Shown here piece after piece: positions 1 to 9,110 of a stretch of DNA of 64,000 bases. The stretch lies in NCBI GenBank assembly GCA_002077065.1, contig NAJO01000021.1, positions 186,001 to 250,000 of the forward strand. Reading direction: 5' to 3'. The notes beneath the pieces are model-generated. The model was given only the letters and a program-made list of their open reading frames with translations. It did no database searches and was not told the DNA's origin. Within the stretch, counting starts at the first letter, position 1. Each line of letters starts with the position of its first letter. Position numbers and translations under genes: made by a program. The DNA comes from Cryoendolithus antarcticus. Taxonomy: Eukaryota > Ascomycota > Dothideomycetes > Cladosporiales > Cladosporiaceae.

Positions 1-248
1 TGGCGGGCGTGTACCTCGGGATCCTGAATCTGTACACGACATTACCGCAATTCGTGGGCACGGGCATCAGTACGATAGTGTTCAGTATACTAGAGCCGGG
101 AAAGAGTCCAGAATTGGCTCAGCATGCACCGCCCGAAGAGCATCATTCCGCAGAGGGCGTGAGTGGGATCGGCGTGTGCTTGTTCATTGGCGCGGTGTGT
201 GCTATGTGGGCGGCGTGGAAGTGCAGAAAGCTTGGTGGGACGTGGTGA
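1..248 (+). CDS. Sucrose / alpha-glucoside:H+ symporter (MFS, GPH-like), 3' end only
   Basis: Only the last ~82 residues are present; the reading frame is open from the window edge and stops with TGA at 246-248. The fragment contains a YLGILNLYTTLPQFVG block followed by a hydrophobic stretch, a hydrophilic loop (LEPGKSPEL, then His/Glu-rich) and one last membrane segment ending in a short basic tail. This matches my recollection of the C-terminus of fungal sucrose/maltose proton symporters related to S. pombe Sut1, plasma-membrane carriers that import plant-type disaccharides. Transport specificity cannot be judged from this piece, and the 12-TM body lies to the left of the window. Family call good, substrate uncertain. 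Confidence 0.7.
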   Translation, partial: AGVYLGILNLYTTLPQFVGTGISTIVFSILEPGKSPELAQHAPPEEHHSAEGVSGIGVCLFIGAVCAMWAAWKCRKLGGTW

Positions 249-412
249 ACGATCACTTGTAGCTTACCAACAAAATGCACGGTACGCTGACTTGTGTGCC
301 CTGTTTCATTCCCATGTCGACCCTTGTCTATAGACATTTCCGCCCGGCGCTATGCTACTGATGTTACAGTCCCCGTGAATTATACCCTGGAGGTGAAGAC
401 ATTGTTTCCCGA

Positions 413-1333
413 TCAGGGCCTGCCTTCCAAATCATCCGCAACAGCTTTCACATCTTGCTTCTGCTCGTCCACAGTGCCCGCCAAGTAGATCGAGGCAAGC
501 ACAACGCTTCCAAACACTACCCCGATGATCGCCCTTCCCCGCGCGCCCTGCTTCGCCTTCAACGCCTCATCGTCTCCCAGGATCGTCACAGCATTCTTGA
601 GGAATGCATAGCTCAGCCCACTCCACGCCGTCGTACCCGCTACCAGCCACTGAAAGTACATCATGCCCTTATGCAGATCCAGCCCACCCAGCCCGAGGTC
701 ATGCATGATGCCTAGATGATGACTTTGTGCTGTGAGCACGGGCAATGCCAGAGTCGAGCCGATCAAGACCAGCTGGAGAAATGTGTTGTACTTCGACACG
801 GTAGTCGGATGTACCTCCGCACTCGGCAGCGAGAAATCCCAATACCTCGTGAAAGTCTTCGGGCTAGGCAAAGAAGCATACCGGTAGTAAATCGCCGCGA
901 GCGCCAGACATCCATCCCGTCCCAGAATCAGCGTCGCGAGATATAGTGGCAGGGCGCCCTTGATCGCTAGTGTGACTGTCACAACGATCATCAGCGCCTT
1001 GTCAGCCATAGGATCCATCACGGAGCCTGCCACGGTTTGAAGCTTCCATCTTCGCGCCAGGTAGCCGTCTACGAGGTCTGTGATACCGGCGTATGTGAAG
1101 ACTGCGAGGGCGGCTGTGTGTTGGGAATGCAGAATCAGGTAGGCTGTGGCGGGTGCGGCGAAGAGGCGGGTCACTGTCAGGAAATTCGGAAGGTTGTAGA
1201 TGTTTTCATGAGGGCGTAGGCTCTTCTTGAGGAGGGAAGGGATGGCTGCTGTCAGTGGTTTTGTCGCAGATTTACCTGCGGGTATGGGAGTTGCGGTGGG
1301 TATTGATGGTGACACGACTGGTTTCGACGATGG
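413..1333 (-). CDS. CRD1: Cardiolipin synthase (CDP-alcohol phosphatidyltransferase), mitochondrial
   Basis: The enzyme condenses CDP-diacylglycerol with phosphatidylglycerol to make cardiolipin in the inner mitochondrial membrane. The CDP-alcohol phosphotransferase signature is complete: D80-x2-D83-G-x2-A-R-x8-G-x3-D101-x3-D105 (numbered from the GTG codon at 1315), followed by several hydrophobic segments. No ATG exists in frame between 1315 and an upstream TGA at 1454-1456, so the start must lie in an upstream exon. On the minus strand, CTGAC followed by ACAG gives an acceptor at 1335/1334, opening the exon at 1333. A candidate first exon, 1543-1478, starts with ATG, is rich in Arg/Ser/Gln like a mitochondrial presequence, and joins in phase through a GTGATC donor. 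The body is secure; the first exon is a proposal. Confidence 0.85.
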   Translation of the reverse strand, partial: PSSKPVVSPSIPTATPIPAGKSATKPLTAAIPSLLKKSLRPHENIYNLPNFLTVTRLFAAPATAYLILHSQHTAALAVFTYAGITDLVDGYLARRWKLQTVAGSVMDPMADKALMIVVTVTLAIKGALPLYLATLILGRDGCLALAAIYYRYASLPSPKTFTRYWDFSLPSAEVHPTTVSKYNTFLQLVLIGSTLALPVLTAQSHHLGIMHDLGLGGLDLHKGMMYFQWLVAGTTAWSGLSYAFLKNAVTILGDDEALKAKQGARGRAIIGVVFGSVVLASIYLAGTVDEQKQDVKAVADDLEGRP

Positions 1334-1543
1334 CTGTATTTGTGTCAGTGAGAGATTCTGGAGTACGTCTCGCCGATTATCAATAGTATATCGCGCTCCT
1401 CCTCTGATATGTGGTCTGGCGGTTCTCGGTGAACAACGTACTGGTCGTACCGTTCACCGCGATAAATTGACGATCACGTAGTGCTCAGATCGGCTACAAG
1501 TGCCACCTTGGGACGCAAATTGGCATCGTGAGAATCGCTTCAT

Positions 1544-3491
1544 CTACAACAGCGTTAAGTGCAAGCTGCACGCCCACAGCACGGCATCGCCTCGAAGGCT
1601 CAGGCGTTGGACACAGCCTCGCTATCGCTAGAGAGCTTGACGTGATAGGGGAACCTGGAATGCCTTACAGTCTCGGCTACTGGATCGACTCGCTCGCCTG
1701 ATTTACCATCGTGAGAGTACGAGCGGCACGGTGCTCGCCATGTTGGACCGCGGCTGACCACATGAACGGTCAGCCGCTGTTCTAACCATGTAGGAGCACC
1801 AGGCTTACACGTCTCGTCTCCCGTCCAGACTCTTCCTCAAGGCCGTAGTCGGCCACGATTGCGCTGATCTCGAGCTGTATTCCCGCGATGGTTGCGTGCC
1901 ATTATGACTCGCCTTCGACCATCTCTCCACCTCCCGTGCGAACGCGACACTGTGGCGCCCGTAAATACACCTCCGAGCGTTTCTCAGCGGAAGTGCAACA
2001 TCGAAAATACCACCCGACGATCTCACAATACGCGCCATATTTCCCCAAGCCAAGCGGTCTACATCCGCATCAGAAACGCGAAGTGAAGTCGATGGACCCA
2101 CACGGAGAAGCTGCATTCGCCGCCGATCACGGGGACCATTCCGTGCCTTCCGAGAGAACCGAGCCCTGCCCTGAAATGGCAACCTGGCACTGCCGACCGC
2201 TATGGAACCGAGGGCCCGAGAGGATAGTTTGCGCGATGGGTTATCACGGTTCCTCTCTGCTGGGACACGCTTCTGCTGTTTGCCGAGAGGTTGATGCCAC
2301 ACTACCACTACACAGATTAGACGTCACCTTATCGGCACATTGATATCCGAAAGGTTAGGTACGCGGGTAGGGCTTATATGAGCTTGTCCGGATTCGTGAA
2401 GCATCGCATTGCGACGTTCGTGAGAGGCGCAGGCCTAGAAACGCGGCCTGACGTTGCATGTTGCCCTCACCCGCAATGCATCATACCAGAGATCGCTGTG
2501 GATTCAGTTCACTAAAGGGACGGTAGGTCTAGATGACTTTCCAGCTGCACAGGGCTCATAGGCCTCTGGGTGAGGGTGTAGGTGATTCAATACGATGACA
2601 CATGTTATCGCAATCGCCGTAACATCGGAGGCGGAACCTCACGGCGGCGACCCAGTACCGTGGTAAGAACGTCTTGCCTCCACTCCACACTGCTGAAAGG
2701 CACACCCATCCATGCCCGCTCCCTTGTTCAGCACATGCAAACATCGTCATCCCAGTACTGCTCATGCGAACTCCAGGACCTAGTCTTTGACAGCTGCGTG
2801 ACAACGTTTCTTCAAAGGCAGGCGCCACGGTGTTGCGGCAAAGGCATTACTGCGGTGGTATTATGCTGCAACACAAATAACGCGGCAAGTGACAAGGAAG
2901 GAGCATGCAAGAGCTGCGCATCACCGAGGCACGTCGATTGGAGTTACCAAGTTGGAGCTCAGAAGTAGCAATGATTATTCTTGTAGAAAAACTACGCATG
3001 GCATCGGTACTGTGAACCTGATACCTCTACGTCCCCCAAACACCCTAACGCTATTGCCTTTCCCGTTTCAGACCATGCCACCCAGCAACATGTCTTCCAT
3101 CCCTCGCTTTCTGTACACGTGATAGACAGAGAAATACAGCGCTATTCCTCCCAAAGTAAGACTCCCGCCAAAGCGCTGCCAACTCCATAGTGATACTTGC
3201 CACTGCAACCATGCTTGCGCACCTCAATGGCATTATAATGATTATCCCGAGCCTCCACCAGTCTTCACTCTACCGTGCTTGTGCGACGTCCGTTCTCGCA
3301 TAGAAATGAAGCACCTCTTCGGTAGCACCGCCGAGATCAAATGTTATTGTGTCTCAGGCCACACAAGCATCTTAGTCGTCCCCGGTTCTCGATCCGCCCG
3401 GGCTGCGTGTCGATAGCGGTCCTCTGCGCGTCTCAACAGCGACTGAAGGTCGCTTGGAATCCTCCCGAGGCTCAGCCTTCACATCCCCATC
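1544..3491. other. Gene-poor intergenic region
   Basis: About 1.9 kb between cardiolipin synthase and the WOPR gene. Overlapping ORFs on both strands near 1805-2343 start with non-ATG codons or have no recognisable motif, and I do not accept them. The only structured element I see is a perfect 10-bp inverted repeat at 1750-1777. The right part should hold the WOPR gene's 3' untranslated region and terminator. Confidence 0.5.
1750..1777. repeat. Perfect 10-bp inverted repeat with 8-nt loop
   Basis: Arms GCGGCTGACC (1750-1759) and GGTCAGCCGC (1768-1777) are exact reverse complements around the 8-nt spacer ACATGAAC. It could form a hairpin or be a dyad for a dimeric DNA-binding protein. No adjacent gene explains it. 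Confidence 0.6.
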
Positions 3492-4814
3492 CTATTGAGG
3501 GTAGTTGCCGTTGCCGCCTTGCGGGATGGACACAGGCCGCACCGGATACTGCTGCGCACTATATGGCTGGGTATGAGCTGGATTGTAAACTTGCTGGCTT
3601 ATTGAGCCGCTCATTGAGCCGTACGAAGAGGGAGATTGCTGTGGCGCCTGATGCTGGTGGTGCTGCTGCTGCTGCGGTGTCTGCTGATGCTGCGGTGTCT
3701 GCTGGTGCTGCGTTGCGTGTTGCGGAGTCTGCTGCGGTTGCTGACCAGGATACGAGCTCGCGTAGCTGGTGCTGTATGATTGGCTTTGGGATCCAGGGTA
3801 TGAGGTCTCCATCTTGAGCGAGGTCGGTGGCTGGGTCGATGGCTTGTAGTAGCCACTGTAGGCCTGTTGCGGAGGTGCGTAGCTCTGCTGAGCTCCGTAC
3901 GACATGTTACTCGCGGGAGCGGCCTGCTGAGTCGGCCATGTCTGGCCAGCTTGAGCGCCATACATGCCGGTGCCATTCGCGTAGGAAGTAGGATACATCC
4001 CACCATAGTACTGGCCCTGCCTCACATCGTAGGCGTTCGGCTGCATCGTACTTTGCATCATCTGAGGATGCGCATGCATCTGGTTGGGAACGGCGTAGTG
4101 CTCGTTCTCCTCGATGGGAGCTCGGAAGTTCTGCTTCAGATACAGCTCTGGCCGAACCTGGAGAGTCGCAAGTCGAGCATCGGAGGACGGACGAGGGAGG
4201 TTGTTATTCTTCACATCATCGACGGAGTAGTAGCTGACCATATGATGGGAGATGCCGTTCACCGAGATGCTCATGGTCTTCTTGACCAGACCATCAGGAC
4301 GGAAACCGTAGCTATCGACGAGCGATCCGATGAGAGCACGCTCCAGTTCCTTATCCTGTTCGCTGCCAGCGCCGTCCGTCTTCGTGTCATTGCCAATAGC
4401 TGGAGTGGGAGGAGTGCGAGGCTTGTTGGATATGACACTCTTGTCCGTCTCATCGGACTCCCGGCGTGGGTAAGGGTCACCAGGAAGGCTAGTGCGCTTG
4501 CGCTTCATAGCGCGCTTCTTCTCGCCAGGCGGGAATGGCTTCTCCAATTCACGGTAGATGAGGAAATTGCCTAAGATACGGGACGGACTCCATGCAACGC
4601 CGTCGGTCCACCGCTTGATCCCACTAGCATTCTCCTCGTAGATGAAAATACTGCCACTCTTGATGAGGTGCTGCCTCTCCCGGTCGTGTGGCCGACGCGG
4701 AACATGGTGCAGTCGTCCACTAAGGCAAGCCTCGAAGAGAGTGAGGCCGTCCATGCTGTTGTGCACGAAGCCATGGAAGGTAGGCACCAACGGGCCTGCG
4801 CTACCGGAGCTCAT
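3492..4814 (-). CDS. WOR1: WOPR-domain (Gti1/Pac2) transcription regulator, WOR1/RYP1/SGE1 type
   Basis: A 440-aa single-exon ORF with a clear ATG. Residues 11-90 form the first WOPR box (EACLSGRLHHVPRRPHDRER, then IYEENASGIKRWTDG and SPSRILGNFLIYREL). A basic KKRAMKRKR stretch at 99-107 is a likely nuclear signal. Residues 155-210 form the second box, ending SYYSVDDVKNNNLPRPS. From about 240 on the protein is Gln/Pro/Tyr/Ser-rich with imperfect TPQHQQ-like repeats, a probable activation or phase-separating tail encoded by CAG/CAT-like triplets near 3650-3740. The family comprises DNA-binding regulators of morphological switching, conidiation and effector expression (Wor1, Ryp1, Sge1, Wor1 of plant-pathogenic Dothideomycetes). 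Box sequences place it in the Wor1 rather than the Pac2 branch. The upstream ~4.3 kb is gene-free. Confidence 0.93.
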   Translation of the reverse strand: MSSGSAGPLVPTFHGFVHNSMDGLTLFEACLSGRLHHVPRRPHDRERQHLIKSGSIFIYEENASGIKRWTDGVAWSPSRILGNFLIYRELEKPFPPGEKKRAMKRKRTSLPGDPYPRRESDETDKSVISNKPRTPPTPAIGNDTKTDGAGSEQDKELERALIGSLVDSYGFRPDGLVKKTMSISVNGISHHMVSYYSVDDVKNNNLPRPSSDARLATLQVRPELYLKQNFRAPIEENEHYAVPNQMHAHPQMMQSTMQPNAYDVRQGQYYGGMYPTSYANGTGMYGAQAGQTWPTQQAAPASNMSYGAQQSYAPPQQAYSGYYKPSTQPPTSLKMETSYPGSQSQSYSTSYASSYPGQQPQQTPQHATQHQQTPQHQQTPQQQQHHQHQAPQQSPSSYGSMSGSISQQVYNPAHTQPYSAQQYPVRPVSIPQGGNGNYPQ

Positions 4815-7800
4815 GATGAATTCGATAGCGGTGGAAGGTCACAGACGTGAATTCAAACTGTCTTCAATCCGCTGGAGCTTCTTTGGTGAAAGCCCTGCGC
4901 AATGCCGAGATAGCCACCTTCACCGATGGAACGCGGTCGAGGAGGGCGTGGGCACAGCCTTGTTGGGTGCACGGAGCGTGAGATGACGAAGGTGAGTGTC
5001 CAAAGAGAACTGACGCGTGCCTGTGTAGTCCCTTGAATAATCAATAATCCGCGAGGCCGAATAGGTGAAGTCGCGATTGAGTGTAAAGTCGAGCAGGCGC
5101 GTCGTGAAGCTTTGGAGATCGACGTTGTTGTACCTGGGGAAAGTAAAGTCAAACAAGGCTCAAGGTTGCGGCAGGTGCAGAAGCAAAGTGCACAGGAAAG
5201 CGCGGCAGCTTTGTCGGCAGGCGCAGCCCTCGAAGCAAGTGTCGTAACGGCGCGCGACAGGAGCGATTTAATATTGAATGGCGCACAAGTAGGTAAGCAG
5301 ATATGGTTCGTACGTACTTCGCATGTGAAGATGTGTAACTTGGGCTATCCCGCGCTGTTGAGTCGACTGCCCACTAATGGCCGTTGGATCGTTCTTGCTG
5401 ACCGAGGGCAAATCTGGACTGGGATTTGTGAGACTGATGCGGATGGTAGAGGGATGTAACGGCGAATGACGACGCTGTTATGGTTCGCTGCGCTTGCAGT
5501 GTCAAAACAAGAGTGTGGAGTGGCTTTCGGTATCCTGGGAGTTGGGATATGGCGGATGCAGGCGAGCACCTTAGGGCCTGCGCCTGGCTAGCGTGCAGAT
5601 CGTGAATGGCAAGCGGCTGTTCTTACCAGGGCGGGCGTGCGCAGTCGTAGTGGCGTCAGTGAAGGGTGGACATGGGTCTGTGGACGCTGTTCGAGGGCAC
5701 GCCAGCCGAGTGCAGGAACCCGGAAGCATGCGGGAGCGTTGACCTGCGCAGATGAGCACCGCTGGGAATAACGATTACATGAGAGCTTCGCCCGCCGTCC
5801 GATTCGCGGCACCCGCGGGGCGTGCCATGATTGACCCTGCGAGCAGTGCGACAGTCCAGCCTCTCTGATCCGAGGAGCGCGGCAGAGGGGAAGCGTGATG
5901 AACCGGCTTTGCGACCTCCTGATGACCTGGTCAAGTTCCATCACGACGGCGTATTGCCTCCTCAGACCGAACAGGGACACAACTCACAGGCATCTCAGTT
6001 GCGCTCCTTCTGCTCATAATACTCCTCGATGCAGACTAGAACGTCCTACCAGCTAGTCTCACAGGGCAAGCGCTGCCTTTCGGAAAGGTGCTGCAGAGTT
6101 TTGCTGCAGCGTCCGTGATTCGTCCATCGCACATCTCCCCACTGCACAGACGCCACGACGAAGCCTGTCTCCGCCTCAACTGGCGTCGATCAGCTGGCAT
6201 CGGCGCCGAGTCGCGAACCGTAATTGTTTGCATACCTATCTATCTGCTACATGTAACAACGCTTCGATCCTTGTCCCACGCACAGTACCTGCATACTTGT
6301 GCTCGCCATCTGGCTGCCACATCTGCTCGGCCCATCGCACCTCAGCCACTGCACGTCTCATTCAGGTTCCGGTCACGCACCGGCTTTCGCCCGTGAACCG
6401 AACGCTGCCAGCTCCGACATCGACCACTCACGTTGCGCGCGGCATGTTTCTCCTAGCGCACGCCTCCCTGTGCGCCGCTCGTCCTTCACGACTCGGCCTC
6501 GTATCTGGCATGGTAATCCATGAAGCACCTTTGCGTGTCGGCCACGACGGTGACTCGTCAGCTGGTGATAACAATGGCGTGGCTTGAATCGACACGACGT
6601 CGTCTTGCACGGATGCTTTTTGATGTGGACATCTATACATGCTTCCGCCACTTGAACTCTACGTCGACGAGCCGGTGGCCCGCGCACATCTCAAACTCTG
6701 TCGAGTAATTGATGCGCAACAAACATTGCGCGTTTCACAATTCGTGGTCTTTTATCAATTCACGTCTCGTCGGCAACTTCGTCTCTCACATCGCTGGCTG
6801 CAGCAGTCTCGAAGCAAGCAGCTCGCTTCTCAACGCCCAATTTGGTCTTTGCACCTCCAAGAGCTCCGCGGCCGCATCCTGCCCAATGCCCTCGCAGCAT
6901 AGAGAGTGCGGAATTGGAAACGCAGGGAGCATGATCGGCACTTGCCGTAAGGAAGATCATTTGCAAGGATCGCCAATCGCGCGACTCATTTCGGTGACAC
7001 CAGCCCTGCAGGTTCTATGCGCGGTACGGAAGTACGTCCGTATTACCAGATCTCTTGGTTTGTACAAGCTCACGCACACATCTGACTGTTGTGTAGAATG
7101 CAAGTGTTCCTGCATCTGTTATGCTCTAGACCAGATCGGCAACAACATTGCCCAAGACGCTGCGGTCGCCATCAATCTTCGAAACCGCGTGGATTGTCGA
7201 TGACCGTGCTGTCGCAAGGCGACCGTTGTCGGCGAGGCGGCGTCTGCCGGCTCTAAGACCAGCTCCAGAACCAGTATTGACAGCACCTGGCTTGCCCTCA
7301 ATATGCTCAATGATCCCATAACCGAGCTCCATGCTTGCAGTGGTCTGACTAGACGGATGACGGCACAAGCATGTCAACCGCTGGACATGAACAAGCAATC
7401 TTACACTCATCACGCAGCTCGAAGACCGAGTTGGGCGAGACTTGCCTCGGTACGAACCAGTAGACATTGTCACATCAGAGGCATGATTGCGACGTGACAC
7501 GAGAAGAATCAACGTTGCGTATCATCAACGCGATGTGGACGTGAACCTTGGTTGGGGGTTCCCACACGCGTTATCTTCGCACAGTACACGTGGGAGAACC
7601 CAACTTCGATAATGCTTTGGGTCACTATAGACCCGTTGTCTGCCAGCTGCGCGGCGTATCTCGCTGGTGAGGCAATAATGGCAGATCTAGACCGCGGAGT
7701 TCACTTACGAGAAGCCTGCTGCGGCGAGTCGCCCGAGACATCACCACCGCGTGGACAAGCATAACCTGCTCGTGATGGCACTCACCAAGGCCGAGAGTGT

Positions 7801-9110
7801 CAGACGTTAGACATTGGACTCAGTGGCCAAGTAATTTCGCCGCAACTGCACTCGCCGTATTCGTGAGCTCGGATTACCAGCGTCGTAGTACGAATGATGT
7901 TGCCCTCGATCCCTCAACCCAAGAACTCAAAACCTTGACAAGCAACCCCCGCCAAGTCCTGCGCCCTTTCGCCAATGCTTTGCCGAACTCTCCCAAGACC
8001 CTCCGCTGCGCTCCACCTTCTACTTTCATGACATCCGTCTTGGCGCCACAATAACGTGCTGCCATAAGGCCCGACTTTCGGACTCTGTGTCACAATGCCA
8101 AGCGCTTGAAAAATGATCGCCAGGGGCGATGCAAGCTGCCCAGGCAGTATAGTGTAGATCTGGATGTCTAGATCATGCGTGGTGTGGATAGTGTCGGCAT
8201 GAGTGCCGCGACAGTGGTGGAGACGATGTGGAGGGCGCGCCGTGAGGGTATTGCGGATTACCTACTATGTATGAGTAATTGAAGGGATCATCATTGTTGC
8301 GGTGACTACACTTGCACGGCTGCGCTGTTCAACATATCTGCACTGTCGAACGGTACAATCAAGGAGATGCCGGGTTGGCGTACGACTGATGTATCGTCGG
8401 GCTCGACGAGGGAAGTAGGGGCAGCGATCGTAAGCCAACAGAGTACATGCCGCGATCTGAGTCGTATCGCAGTCAGTAGAAGCAACGTACCTGTCTCACC
8501 TAGCAAGCCTGTCGAATCGAAAACGGAATCTTGGCCATACCGCCCTGCTATACGACGATTAACGATCTAGTATCAGTAGTAATGCAGCGTTTGTCCACGT
8601 CGTAGAGCACATCAGTAGGCTTGTCTATGCCTGGCCGCCTGTGCGACAACGTACGTGAAACAGCGAATGTCAGCTTGATAGCGATCAGAGACACCTCATA
8701 CTTCAGACGAAGGTGCATTGGAATCGGCTCCAGTTTTCCTGCCAGAGGGCGCTCGATAGCAAACACGTCGAAGGCAGGATAAGGAGGCTGCGTTTGTAGG
8801 ATGTCCCCCTGCGGCATCAACATCATGGACGTGATTTGGGCCCACAGCGCGAGCATATGTACGTCAGCCAAAGCCTGTGAGGGTATAACGACCGAGCAAG
8901 ACCTTAGCAATCGATTCTAGCAATATCGATACACCCTCCCACCCATCCTCTATCGGAACACACCCCAGCCGACCATGCATTCAGTGATCCATACCTACGA
9001 CCCGGCACTCCCTCCCATCGACTGTGCCGGAATCGCAGCTCCAAGCGCAGCCAGCACCGAACCAAACGCCATTTGATGCCAATTTCCAGATATACAGATG
9101 CACACTCTAC
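4815..9110. other. Long gene-free region upstream of the WOPR regulator
   Basis: About 4.3 kb without a recognisable intact gene on either strand. Just upstream of the WOPR start (4815-5250) the minus strand is pyrimidine-rich with short ORFs lacking good starts, which fits a 5' leader. The rest contains only short unsupported ORFs, apart from a protein-like fragment at 8641-8883. The INO80 3' untranslated region occupies some of the right end. No Wor1-type TTAAAGTTT site was visible by eye. The likely use is regulatory DNA and/or a long leader for the WOPR gene. Confidence 0.5.
8641..8883 (-). pseudogene. Possible remnant of a GH51-like arabinofuranosidase C-terminal part
   Basis: Read on the minus strand, about 80 codons give a protein-like stretch including ADVHMLALWAQI, QGDILQT and YPAFDVF, then a leucine/valine-rich tail. 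The spacing AQI...QGDxLQT...YPxFxVF resembles, from memory, the block after the catalytic barrel of fungal GH51 alpha-L-arabinofuranosidases. No catalytic domain precedes it: 8884-9110 runs into the INO80 3' end. Further protein-like pieces downstream (8306-8506) are in another frame. If real it is a truncated, frame-broken relic; it may also be chance. Confidence 0.22.

Noticed and set aside
1805..2343. Overlapping ORFs of 151 and 167 codons on opposite strands
   Set aside because: The minus one starts with GTG, neither has recognisable motifs, and both strands are equally open, which fits chance in GC-rich DNA.
4990..5030. Plus-strand GTGAGT...CTGAC...TGTAG intron-like string near the WOPR start
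   Set aside because: It would be a 37-nt intron, shorter than any other here (minimum 47), and no coding exon flanks it.
4815..9110. Search for Wor1-type TTAAAGTTT sites in the WOPR upstream region
   Set aside because: No exact match seen by eye on either strand; a systematic scan would be needed.
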